Source of the DNA: Norana najaformis
Lineage: Eukaryota; Annelida; Clitellata; Crassiclitellata; Hormogastridae
Reading direction: 5' to 3'
DNA: 64,000 nucleotides
NCBI GenBank assembly: GCA_964023275.1
Contig: OZ029917.1
Span: 33,446,505 to 33,510,504 of the forward strand
Position 1 is the first letter of the stretch. The number at the start of each line of letters is the position of its first letter. Under the pieces are notes generated by a model. It made no database searches and was not told the origin of the DNA. It saw only the letters and a list, made by a program, of their open reading frames with translations. The position numbers and the translations under genes were made by a program. Below are positions 34,960 to 45,399 of the stretch, one piece after another.

Positions 34960-35560
34960 ACCCCAAACAGCTACAACTTCTGGAATGTGCATGTTCCAGC
35001 TCCAAAAGATTCAACAGTTTCTGGATTCAGAGTCATCAAGAGTCTGTAAGAAAAAGTCGACGCCATTGGACTTCCTGGCCGGGTTTGCAGAGGATGAGCC
35101 AGCGAACAACAGTGGCACAGTATGCTGAACGACATCACATGGCGAGTACTGAGCAGAGGAAAAATTCCTGCACAAAATGAGCCTCTTGGCCTCTCAAGGG
35201 TTGATGGAAGATGCCCAGACAGTGTGACACTCATCCTCTGGTAACATGGTCGGTGCCTAGGATGGGACATTACTGCACATTTACATTACTTATGCAACAT
35301 CTCGTCTAGCTCACACGTGGATAAGAACAAGTGAAGCCGTCGACTGCGCAGCCTCGTCAAAAAGGGTGAAGTATGCCACCACCACTTGTACTAACGCTTT
35401 AGTGGCTGTGGCCTTAGTGACCAAAAATGCCTGGAGCATGGAAAAGCTGGAGTTCATCTCAGAAATGGGAAGCTGCACGACATATGCACCCCATGATCCA
35501 ATAGAGACCTCTTTCTTGTACCAGAAGATTTTTGTGTCTGTTCAACGAGGAAACGTCATA
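34960..35560 (+). pseudogene. non-LTR-type retroelement C-terminal remnant
   Basis: In broken frames the plus strand encodes NEPLGLSRVDGRCPDSVTLI, then a Trp-Asp-(Ile)-Thr segment, then ATTTCTNALVAVALVTKNAW and ETSFLYQKIFVSVQRGN. The pattern PxGLxRxDGxRPDxVTLIPW ... FLxQRISxAIQRGN is familiar from the C-terminal region of retroelement polyproteins common in marine invertebrate genomes. Frameshifts and stops are present. Confidence 0.5.
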
Positions 35561-35569
35561 GGAGCAGCA

Positions 35570-35765
35570 GCTGTAGTAGTAGTAATGATGAAGATGATGA
35601 TGATGATAATAATAATAATAACTTACCACTGTCCGATGATGATGATGATAAAAATTAAAATAATAATAATAGTAATAATAATAATAATAACAGTAATAAT
35701 AATAATAATAATAACAATAATAATAATAATAACAATAATAATAATAATAACAAAACAACAACAAC

Positions 35766-35803
<38 letters not shown>

Positions 35804-35805
35804 AA
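35570..35805. repeat. long (ATR)n trinucleotide microsatellite
   Basis: About 230 bases made of GAT, GTA and mainly ATA triplets, with CAA interruptions. It directly follows the retroelement remnant at 34960-35560 and may have grown from its tail. Open frames of poly-Ile or poly-Tyr here are artefacts. Confidence 0.9.
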
Positions 35806-36134
35806 GTGCCTTATATCATGCGACAATTTAGGCCTACAGATATTAATAAGAATAGTAAAATGTTAGTTAAAGTGAAATGCCCAGGAAATTCAGTAAACTT
35901 AGATCAAAAATACCTAAAATCCTTATTAAGCAAAATTTAAAAATCACAGGGCTGCATAATTGTGCGTCTTAAACAAAATTTAAAAGTAGTGAAAAACTAA
36001 ACCAAATCTTCCAAACGATTCTTTAGCTGTATCCATAGCACCGACACAGAACATATATTGCCAGAAAGATACAGCTTCTGACGTAAGTGTACTAGATATT
36101 GAAGTCTTCATATATTTTTACATAATATTTAAAG

Positions 36135-36292
36135 TCGTAAATATCGTAAACTCGAGATTTCTACTGCACCCAATCAAAGCTAAGTCGCGGGAACAAATTA
36201 ATTCACAGGCCTTCAGTCAAAACAATCGATAAGCAAGGTCAAGATCCAAGATTCAGACAGGGAGGCAGTCCGACGGCTACGGTAGCTAGTGT
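36135..36292. repeat. dispersed repeat, copy 2 (pair with 30875-31030)
   Basis: See the first copy for the shared blocks. This copy ends at about the point where the LINE at 36293 begins, which suggests that the LINE inserted into or next to it. Confidence 0.7.
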
Positions 36293-38015
36293 TTGCTACG
36301 ATCTTCGAAGGCCGTATTTACTGAGGATTCATCCCCACCGTCCTTCCCTACCACAACTGCCAACCTCTCGTGCTGGGAAACCCTTCAACCGGATGTCCTT
36401 GGTCCACTTATACTGGACTCTCCATCGAAGTCATGCGAACTTGACCTACTTCCTCCATTTATAATTAAGGGATTTGTTGATGACTTTCTTCCTTTTCTGC
36501 ATTTATTATGTAATTCGTCAATGAGTTAGGGTTCCATTCAAGCGTCACATAAAAGGGCAGTTGTTTTCCCTCCCTCAAGAGCCAAGGCCTGGACCCTAAC
36601 TCTCCTTCTAATTATCGTCCTATTTCTAACCTTTCCTTCCTCTCGAAGCTCCTTGAAAGATGTATCTCTCTTCAACTGGTTGAGTACCTTGAATTTAATT
36701 CTCTCATGCCTCCCCTTCAATCTGGTTTTAGAAAATTCCATTCGACAGAATCACTCATCACCCGCCTTCTAGCTGACATCTTTCATGCCTTTGGCCATGG
36801 CCATGTCACACTTCTTGCTCTCTATGACGTCAGTGCTGCCTTTGGCACTGTTGATCATTCCATTCTTCTAGAACGACTATATAAATCCTTTGGCCTTACT
36901 GACTCTTCTCTTCTTTGGTTTTGCTCATTTCTCTCTGATCGCTCCCTTTCTGTTATTTTTGGCCCCACTCGCTCTGCCTGGACTCACATTCCCTATGGTC
37001 TTCCTCAGGGTTCGGTATTTGCACCGCTTCTATATATCCTATATACTGCTGACCTCGTCAGTATACTTCTCCCCTTGGGTGTTTCGTCTCACCAATATGC
37101 TGATGACACTCAATCTTTTACTCATGGCCCGGCTGCCTCAGCCACTCTGATGGTTGAGCGGATCCTTGAGGCCACCTCTGTTCTAGATCTCTGGATGTCT
37201 TCTAACCGCCTCTGTCTTAATCCCGATAAGACTCAATATATCTGGCTAGGTGGCCGTTTCCAGCTTGCCAAAATTGACTTTAGTTCCCTTTCCTCTAATT
37301 TCCCTCATACCCACTTCTCTTCCTCAGTCCGTGACTTCGGAATCATCCTGGATCAAACTCTTTCTCTGACTGACCATGTAAATAATATCTCCCGCTCTTG
37401 TCTTTACCACCTAAGACAACTCCGCTCTATTCATCACTCGCTTCCTCTTCATGCGATCACTACCTTGGTCCATGACCTGATTTGCACTAGGATTGACTTT
37501 GGCAATGTTGCCTATATTGGACATTCTGCAATTAACACCTCCAAGCTTCAGTCTCTACTTAATGCTGCTGCACGCCTTATCGGTGGTCTTCCAAAGTCTG
37601 CCCATATATCTACTTTTATTCGTGACTCACTCATTGGCTTCCTGTCAGTTAACGCATCCAGTTTAAGATTCTTATGCTTATGCGCAACTGCCTTCTAGGC
37701 TCTGCTCCGTGCTACTTAACTTCTTTTTGTATTCCGGTTTCCTCGTTGCCTGCCCATGTCTCCCTTCGCTAAGCTACCCGTGGTCTCTTGGTAGTCCCTC
37801 GCGTCCGCACTACGACTGCCGTCCAGGAGCTTTGCCTTTGTTGGCCCTTCCAGCTGGAACTGCCTTCCTCTTGAACTGCGGCTTCAGTTACTTAGTCTCT
37901 CTCCTACCCAGTCTCGCAAACGCCTGAAATCCTTTTTGTTTGTTCAAGTCGGGAGCGCCACTGTTTCCTAAGTGGTGCTTTATAAATGTTCGTTTACAAT
38001 TACAATTACAATTAT
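36293..38015 (+). mobile_element. 5'-truncated CR1/L2-like LINE
   Basis: Reverse transcriptase coding sequence, then a 3' end with AAGTGGTGCTTTATAAATG and a (TTACAA)n tail at 37995-38015. No endonuclease domain is present upstream, so the copy was truncated during insertion, as is usual for LINEs. Upstream coding (SPSKSCELDLLPPFIIK, 36393 on) is in another frame than the main RT, showing at least one frameshift. Confidence 0.88.
36560..37698 (+). pseudogene. LINE reverse transcriptase domain
   Basis: One long frame from about 36560 to the stop at 37698 encodes the palm and finger regions: SNYRPISNLSFLSKLLER, PLQSGFRKFHSTESLITRL, ALYDVSAAFGTVDHSILL, PYGLPQGSVFAPLLYILY and QYADDTQSF, where YADD is the catalytic motif. 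DVSAAFGTVDH keeps the other catalytic Asp. The thumb and C-terminal part after 37698 is out of frame (for example 37709-37927). It is not a full element, but the RT core is almost undamaged, so it is a fairly young insertion. Confidence 0.9.
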
Positions 38016-38439
38016 ATAATGTATACATCAAGGACGTAATTTAGTAATAAGTGGTTATGTAAATGCTCGCTATTTGCATACTCTACAGTACATAATATCG
38101 GTATCAGTGAAACCAGCTTCTTCAAAATGTCAGATTTCAACTCGAGTCTATCGGTGCCAGTTGGATATAATGTTAGCCTCATCCTTACTGGGCCCGTAAC
38201 TAGCCAGTTGCTATTAGGCTTGCAGGAGGAATTTAGGTGTAATTTTTGGACTTGCATTGAGTCAAGTAACTTTGAGCGCCTGTGAATAAGCCGTTTCCCT
38301 CGATTTTGTTTAGACATGCAAAGAAATCTCGAGGCTAGTAGGACTCTTTCGATTAAGATACATAATCTGCAGTGACTACAATACAGTATCCAACAGCCAA
38401 ATTCATTGGGCATACCTTGAACCCATAGCCAGCCAGTCT

Positions 38440-38600
38440 TTAGTGTTATGAATTAGAGTTACTTGTAACGCGTTACTGTAACTAATTATTATTCATTGAT
38501 AACTTTAAGGGTAGCTCATTACTCGTTATCGTTTACGAGGTAACGATAACGCAAAAAACTTTAATTACTTTCTTTGCGTTACTAAAAATAAGCTGTGTGG
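38440..38600. repeat. hAT-like non-autonomous element remnant
   Basis: GAGTTACTTGTAACGCGTTACTG, then ACTCGTTATCGTTTACGAGG, TAACGATAACGCAAAAAAC and TTTGCGTTACT. Repeated inverted GTAACGCGTTAC-type blocks are typical of a widespread class of hAT-related short elements. I cannot set its ends or target duplication. Confidence 0.45.
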
Positions 38601-39424
38601 GGGCATAGGCTAGGGATCGACTCCAAGCATTGAATCGGAGACTTGAGGGTACGACTGAATATTTGAGCGTCTCCACAATCTTCCTTGGTATTTCTCAACC
38701 TTCGATGAACTCTGTGGCATGGCCGATGCGCGTCTCTTTAAAGCAATATTGAACAACCTAAGCCATGTCTTACAACAGCTACTCCTGCCAGTTAAGACCC
38801 TTAGTTACTCCCTACAGCCTAATACCCAAGACCGTAATATTCCTTCCGCTGATAATTTAACACATATATGTTTTACTATTAGGATGTTGTATGCAGTTTA
38901 TCTTGTGTTCTTAAATGCTTGTAAAACGATGTGCGATCAGCTATTGGTTAATAAGAATATACCTACTTACTTATGTTCGCATCGTACGGTGCGGTAGGTT
39001 AGTTACGGCGCTATAAACAAAATGTTTAAGTGGTATTATCTCTGATATCCAATTCTTTAGGGCACGTGCATTTCCGTAGACCGAACATTTCCGTTTGAGT
39101 TCGTCCTTTGTTCTTTTTGATCGTCGATTTCGCCAAGGAAAGAGCTGAAAGTTCCAGTTGAAAAAGTGTTTTCGATACGTGGCACATGAAAGAATTCTTC
39201 AGAAATGGTTCGGCTAATGGAAACTTTGTTTTGTCTTTGTCGAAAATTCTCAGTATTGCAATCAACTGCACGTCCAATTTGAAAAGAGATGTTGAGGTAT
39301 GTACGTTAACGTTCGGTAGTCAGTTAAAAACTTTAAGCATGTTTATATTCTCACTGCTGGATGGAAATTTTGAGAAACCACGAATTCCAGATCAATCTTA
39401 TAGTATCTTGGTCCAATGTTCTCA

Positions 39425-39690
39425 TTAGCATGTGGGCGTGGCTTCAGCCCTGGCAGAGCCTGGCTGCAGCCAGGGCAGAGCGTTGTTGAGCGCCAGTGCC
39501 CAGGCTGCAGCGATCAGTAGAGCAACCAGCAGTCTTGGATGAGGACCGAAGTGCAGTGCATCTACTAGATAAACTCGGACGCCACCTGAACCTTGGCTTA
39601 ACCCTGGCCCTGGCTGAAGTGCGGATGTTTGCAAGGGGGCTGGGAAGGGTAATGCCAATTGCGGACAAGGAGGGATGCATAGTAGGTCAT
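39425..39690 (-). repeat. repeat shared with 22215-22700
   Basis: Minus strand GTCCGCAATTGGCATTACCC, then CCCCCTTGCAAACATCCGCAC, matches 22239-22281. The rest (39425-39600) is GC-rich and full of CCTGG/CCAGG, with a self-similar GCCCTGGC motif near both sides (39450-39482 and 39600-39615). Several open frames cross it on both strands; I regard them as by-products of base composition. Confidence 0.55.
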
Positions 39691-39789
39691 TTTCAGTGAA
39701 TATCCTTTATTGACGACCCCTAACCAATTTCTGTAGTTTTGTTCAGACCAATGCAGAAATAATGGAGAGATGCAGAGCAAATGACAGAA

Positions 39790-40480
39790 CATCTAGTTTG
39801 TTAAAAATGAACTGCTAATGTTACGATAGTAGTTAGCAACATTGTTCTTGACACTTTGGGAAAGGTTATGGGTAACTTTCCTCTTAGCTTTATTGAGCAG
39901 TTCAGCTGCCTTAGCATTCCTTCCATATGATAGAGTACGATTTCCTTGGCTGCTGTTCTTTGCATGGCGTGACTTGCTCTTAGGCTGAACACCTATCATT
40001 GTACCTGCACATTTCAAACGTGCTATGCCATCCCCAGTTGTTCTAAAAAGGTAGCAAACTGTGAAGCATTAGTGCAGTTGTATAGCAATTGACAAAAAAC
40101 GTCCAAAGTGCTCTTGAGTTTGGCCCAGTTAGCATGAGTTATAATACCAATCTTGCTCTCAGATTTTGCAGATATTTCTCTCCAAGTGCCAAGCACAATG
40201 TCTTTTGAACAAGCACCTTTATTGCACTGCTTCTGATGCTCTATGGTGTTTCGGCAATATTGATGAGCCTTTCTTGATCAGGTTGACAGTCGTTCATTGT
40301 GGCATTTAGCTCAGAGTTGGCATCGTTACTGCAGAGTGACAAATAAAGTTGTCTGTATTGGCAAGCATCACCCAGTGCCACCTTTGCGGCCATGTGGCGG
40401 TCATTGTCACTGATCTGTGGAGCATTGGGCAGACTAACTTCCATATGGCTTGTGCAAACCCCTCTACCAGATTTCACTTC
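39790..40480 (-). pseudogene. unrecognised broken coding region
   Basis: Minus-strand frames at 40477-40241, about 40215-40020 and 40017-39793 read as protein-like sequence without low complexity (for example KDIVLGTWREISAKSESKIG and LLNKAKRKVTHNLSQSVKNN), but they are split by stops and frame changes. The amino-acid make-up resembles real protein, and the setting suggests a decayed element or retrogene. I do not recognise the family. Confidence 0.35.
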
Positions 40481-40869
40481 ATAATACTGATAGAATCTTC
40501 TGCAGATGAGACATGATAAAAATTGTTAGACGATGATGATCATGTCACTATTAAGAAACACTGCCTCTTTAAACATGTGTCTCAGCTTGTAAAGATTAGG
40601 CCTGTTATGATGAGCGAATTCCAGGAACCACTTGTAGAATTTTTCCATCGTTGTGATGACTGCATGCATCAAAGTAACAGCACTGTACTGCTTCACTCGA
40701 TTCACACCTATGTCTTTAAAAGCACAGCTGTGGACCTCTTCATAGTTGTTGGTGTTGTGTCCCTGCAGAGCAGGTGTCTTTCAGTAAGCACTGCACCATT
40801 CAAATCAACGATTCCACCACATTGGCAAATAGGTTGAACAGCGTTTTATGAGTTTAAATGTTTGCGTTT

Positions 40870-41080
40870 AAAGTTCAACGGTTTAGTTTAAAAGTTCTGC
40901 AGTGAGATTGCCCTGTTTGGGCTCATTAGAAGTATAGTAAAGTTCCACGATTTTAGTTTAAAAGTACTGCAGTAAGATTTCCCATATTGGGCTCATTAGA
41001 AGTCTAGTAAAGTTCAACGGTTTTAAATTTAAAAAGTTCTGCAGCAAGCTTTCCCCGTTCGGGCTCAATAGAAGTCTAGT
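40870..41080. repeat. three-copy minisatellite, ~70-bp unit
   Basis: Three consecutive diverged units at 40870-40938, 40939-41008 and 41009-41080. Each starts AAAGTTCMACGRTTT, has CTGCAGYRAG in the middle and ends GGGCTCAWTAGAAGTMTAGT. Confidence 0.88.
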
Positions 41081-41167
41081 GTAATCTTGTTCTTCTTACG
41101 CGTTCTTTCCTCCATTGGTTCGCAGGACTTTCGGCTTCGATAGGCGCTGGCTGGTAGGTTTAGTTCA

Positions 41168-41458
41168 TTAGTGGATTAAGTTGCACTGGCACAGTCTCAG
41201 CCGTCCATCCTGCATCACCGGATGGAGGTGAAGTAGATGTAGCTCGTTGTCGCTGTTCGCGTCGGCCGATGCCCGGTGGATCAGGGCAGCGTCCAGAGGG
41301 ATTGTGTCAGCTTCCTCCGTGTTGGAAGTCTCTCTCGTGAGGTCAGTCCGTTGGATTATCGGGGAGTGCCCTTGATAATCGTCCTCCTCATCGTCCATGT
41401 TCTCATATCCCGTAAGATCGATGACCGAGTCAGCCGGGGATGCTGGAGTTCCCGCGCT
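41168..41458 (-). other. acidic open frame, unrecognised
   Basis: Minus-strand frame encoding an acidic, Asp/Glu-rich segment (VIDLTGYENMDDEEDDYQG) ending at 41168. It lies directly beside the dispersed repeat 41461-41649, so it may be part of the same decayed element. No homology recognised. Confidence 0.3.
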
Positions 41459-41460
41459 TG

Positions 41461-41649
41461 TGTCATTTATTTTGTATAAATAACACATTGAAAACAACAG
41501 AATAAATTACAATTTAATAGTTTATTGATAAATTATATATTGTAGATTCCAAAAATGTAAAATTCACAAAATCAATAATTTGAAGGCAAAACACCTTTAG
41601 AAGCGATTTGCAGCGTTCTGCTTTGTGCGACTTCCGACTGATTTTGTAA
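41461..41649 (-). repeat. dispersed repeat, copy 1 (pair at 58486-59275)
   Basis: Nearly identical to 58486-58532 joined with 59131-59275. On the minus strand both encode SRKSHKAERCKSL(L/R)KVFC and then reach an in-frame stop near TCAATAAAC, which contains AATAAA in this copy. It therefore looks like the last exon and polyadenylation region of a mobile or multicopy gene. Confidence 0.75.
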
Positions 41650-41758
41650 TTTTGATTGGCCCTACTTTCTCATATCACGATAAAATATCATATAATTAGT
41701 CATCATTACTTTTTATTATGGTAATTTACAGTACATAGTTACAATATGAAGTCAGCGT

Positions 41759-42013
41759 CTAGGAAACCGCCTGGTAGAAACAATTTCCTTCATCAGGTGT
41801 GCTTATGAATGTACAAAGCCTCCTTAATGTTGGATGTAGTTCACGGTAGAAAGACTTGTCCACCTGCATATTTGACTTGTCACATGTTTGCGGGAAGGCG
41901 GCGCGAACATGGCAAAGCACGTCGGAAAGGGTTTGTTCATTACTTGTGAAAAGTAGCCTTGTATGCAGTGGACTTCCAACTTCCGACCCATCTACAATAA
42001 AAGAATGACACAC
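41759..42013 (-). pseudogene. possible start of an OTU-type domain, truncated
   Basis: The minus-strand frame (84 codons) ends TPDEGNCFYQAVS then stop. DEGNCFYQAVS resembles the catalytic Cys region (DGNCxFRAxS) of OTU-family cysteine proteases, but the stop follows at once. OTU-like domains are common cargo in transposable elements. If real, this is a broken fragment or an exon whose donor I cannot see. Confidence 0.35.
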
Positions 42014-42649
42014 GTACTCAGCGTACTGAGTGACACCTTGTTCGTTTTACTCGATATCGGAGTCCTTATCTGGGACAAGAGAATGCTTTTTTACACCATC
42101 GCCATGTGACCTCAATATTGTTGGTGTAGGTATTACTGTAAGATGGTTAATTGGGCAGCTCCGATCGATTCTCTTTGGGTAACTAGTCACAAGAATGTTG
42201 TAAAGTTATAGTTTAATGAACAATGAACTTACATTCATTCGTGTAAGATCGGCTTTGCACGGAATCAGCACGAGTTTCACTTAACCTAATCTAAATGCTA
42301 ACCAGATTATAATTAACTATGATATACACAATCTTATCTTTTGTCCTTGTTGTCCGTTCTGTCCTCTCTTCTCTGGCTGTCATAGTCGACCAACCTTCTT
42401 GTTTGACGGCGAACTTCTCTCGGCCTCTTCTGCCGACTGTGCAGCCCAATTTCAATCCTTAGTCTCTGCTGACTGGACTATGGCTCCTACGGAGGCTGCC
42501 TGACCATGTCTGCTAGAATTAGAATTCATCTTCCATTTCTTTCTCTGACTGGCTGTGCATGGCTTGATAGGCTTTGCAGAGCTGATTATGAGTTATACTC
42601 AGAGGTATATTTTTTGTTGTCTAGGATTTCTTGCCACTGCAGTATCCCA

Positions 42650-42835
42650 TTAACTAAGCCACAATCTTCCTGTATTACACTTTGGATCACACAGTGGTGT
42701 AATGAAAATATAATCATCTGTGCGCATGAAGTTGTCAGCTTCTAGCAATGCCAGTACTTGATAAACAGTAAATCCTTTCTGTGTAGAAATTAAATAAGAT
42801 CTTGCAATGCAGTATAGTACATATATTGTGAACAA
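42650..42835 (-). pseudogene. possible piggyBac-like N-terminal remnant
   Basis: Minus-strand sequence GFTVYQVLALLEADNF followed by DDYIFITPLCD resembles the N-terminal segment of piggyBac transposases (…LxxALxLLExxD..DIYIxPP.D…). No transposase core follows at 42500 or below. Confidence 0.35.
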
Positions 42836-45192
42836 CTTAAATTATGCATATGAACATAATAATAACTCAGTTATTCATGCGTGCAATTTTGTAAGCTTGA
42901 AACTGAATCGCACAAAAATGCCTACCATCTTATACCAAACATCCACTTAAATTTCCAAAATTAGTGTTTAAAAAATGTATTATCTAGCAGTGAATTTGCT
43001 TTTAAACATTTCTCCTTGGAGCATGGTTTCTTACTGCCGTGCCTGTAAAGGTACCCTACCTTCCATGTCTTGCCATTAATAACTCGGCAAAACTTCCTTT
43101 GCAGTGCAGTATCTCAATGGATACTGGTATCAGACCAAATCCTTTAGCAAAAATTATGCACGATGTATTGTTGGGAAAGTGATCTTCAGCACAAAAGTTG
43201 ACCAAACATTCCACAACTGCTTACAAAGACCTTCCAAATGGTCCTTCTTGATTTCTTCAAGGCCGGGTAGTTCTGACATCTTTGAAAAATGACTGAAAGA
43301 AACAAAAAGCGTGAAAAATACAAAAATGGGTTACTTTGGGTCACAATGACAGCCCTCACTGTGACACAGTTGCAGATAAATTGACTGTTACTTACATTTA
43401 TTTTCAGCTGTATAAATTTTAGTTTCTGCATTTGCACTGTTTGCTTTAAATACACTTCATATTTTTCATGCTCTCAAAATTGTAACGTGCTTGCATATAT
43501 CGCATAATATTATAATCCTTTTAAAATGTTATACTGACCTTGTCGTGTAAATCTCGCTTTCCACACCGGTATGCACAATACCTTGTTCGTACAACGACCA
43601 CATGCAAAAGAAGGAATATTATGCATTGCCTTTTTTCTGCTCTTTTTCCAGAAGTGCTTTTTACTTCCCATGGTGTTTCTGATGCTGTACCCCACTGTTA
43701 TAACATCATAGCTAGGTACAAAATAATGCTGTCAAACCCCTGGATTAGAAGTGGGATATGTATGTATGTATATATTTATGTATATGTTTGGAATTGGTCT
43801 TAGAGAGACAAATAACTCGCTTGGTTTTAAATAAAATCTCTATTCACACTTGCGAGAGGTTATAAATCATGCAACAAAATACCTGATATCTGCAAGAACA
43901 ACGCTGTTTTGAAGCCAGAGTCAAGTCTTTTCCACCAGAGAACAACTTTAGCAAAAATACCTTTCAGGTTCCTCAAACACACTGAGGACCTTTACATGAG
44001 CTCAGTACTAACATCTGGCAATACTTACATCTAACAGAGTCACGTCAGACTCGGCCTATACTTAACTAACCAAGCTTTTTGCGCTTTCCCAGTTAACTGT
44101 TGCGTGCTGGCCTTTATAGGCTCATTTTCTTTGCCGGGTGGAAACCAGCAGCAGTGTTATAATGTCAAAAACATCTTTTTTTCCTTGACAGCATCAGACA
44201 TTCGACTTCAAAAATAGTAACATTTGACAGTCGTCTCGTCAAGAAGAAGTTCCTCCCTCAACTTCCCAGGCACCTGTTACTTCCAAGCTGTTGCATGTAT
44301 CAAACATACATGACCAGGTTATGGAGAACTAGAAGGGAAAGAGCACTTGTTTGCTACGATATTTAATAAGAAAATAATACAACCAGCAAGCACAATTTCG
44401 GCTGTAGTCACTTGTCTGTCCTGGTAGCAGAGCCTAGTCCTAATATCACTAGAAGAGATCAATTCAGATGATCCTCTCCTCTCTCGAAGCTACCTGTTTT
44501 GGTGCTTATATAAGTTTTCTGCCCCCAGGCTGTCAGCAACCTGTGTGGGTCTCAGACCACTCAACACTGTCCATCTCCCTCAAGCCAAATTCCAGATTCC
44601 CCTTTTAGCATTAGCGTATACCTGAGTGCGACCCTTTTAAGCACTGATCTCAGCTCAGCCTCGTCCATTAGCCAGTCTCGCCGACTACTTGTCACCGCCT
44701 GGACTCCATCCATTAGCTGGCCAAAACGGCACCTCTTCGAAGTTGAACTATGTCCGTATCGCTTGACCATGACTTGTAGGGTGAGTTCCCTACCAGGTTT
44801 TAATGATGAGCTCTGGCTGTGAATGTCTGGTCTCTCTGCTAGTAATCAATGCTCCCGGATTACAGATGGTGGATGTTGATCTGTTTGCAGAAAAATGTGA
44901 ACTTTAAATAAAAAATTGTAGAAAATCACCAGATAGTTTGTGGAAGAGGGGAATGTGCTCTTTCGAATACTCGGGAACTGTCATGAGGTATAACATCATC
45001 AGATTTCCTGTTAAAATGAGTACATTAGAACATAAGAACTTAAATAAAAGCATGGGCATGTACATTATTTTTCACAAGTACATTTGCACCACAATGACAA
45101 AATTATGTAATATTCACATATCCCAAACATAATCATGAATAACTGTCTTAAATATGTTGTTAAATAGAAATGTCTAATTTAACTCATAGTTC
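42836..45192. other. no confident gene; repeat-like spacer
   Basis: Only short broken frames occur, on both strands. A protein-like minus frame at about 43290-43190 (LPGLEEIKKDHLEGL in a partner frame) and another at 43695-43510 are isolated. Blocks near 42130-42500 resemble 60230-60600 in layout (CTTACRTTCR ..., then AATCTAATCTAA/TAATCTAAATG, then CCTCTTC-rich sequence), perhaps the ends of a retroelement. Confidence 0.4.
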
Positions 45193-45328
45193 TTAACCTC
45201 CTGAGACCCGAGAAAATGTTCTGAGATATTTCTTTCATCTTTCCCTAAATTCTACTACACAAGAGTACTTCTATACTGAAATAAATTTTAGTTTACAAGT
45301 TACATGTCAGGAACAGGTTTTTCCATGG

Positions 45329-45346
45329 TGTGCATTATAATGTACA
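45329..45346. promoter_or_regulatory. subterminal palindrome, left side of piggyBac 1
   Basis: TGTGCATTATAATGTACA differs by one base from the perfect palindrome at 47724-47741. Shortly after it comes GGGTCTCTGG, similar to the right terminus GGTCTCAGG. Likely a transposase binding site. Confidence 0.6.
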
Positions 45347-45399
45347 GTGGGTCTCTGGTAACCAGTTATATACTGATCGACCATTGTCACAGTATATTA

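Noticed and set aside
35366..35826. Poly-Ile, poly-Tyr and similar frames on both strands
   Set aside because: They are translations of the (ATR)n microsatellite. Only the first ~60 codons overlap a retroelement remnant.
39425..39699. Overlapping frames on both strands in GC-rich sequence
   Set aside because: All six frames are nearly open because of base composition, and the sequence is a repeat also seen at 22.2 kb.
43840..44560. Possible LTR (TATAAG-like boxes and similar phrases at 43.9 and 44.4 kb)
   Set aside because: I could not find matching terminal TG...CA ends, a primer binding site or a second LTR.
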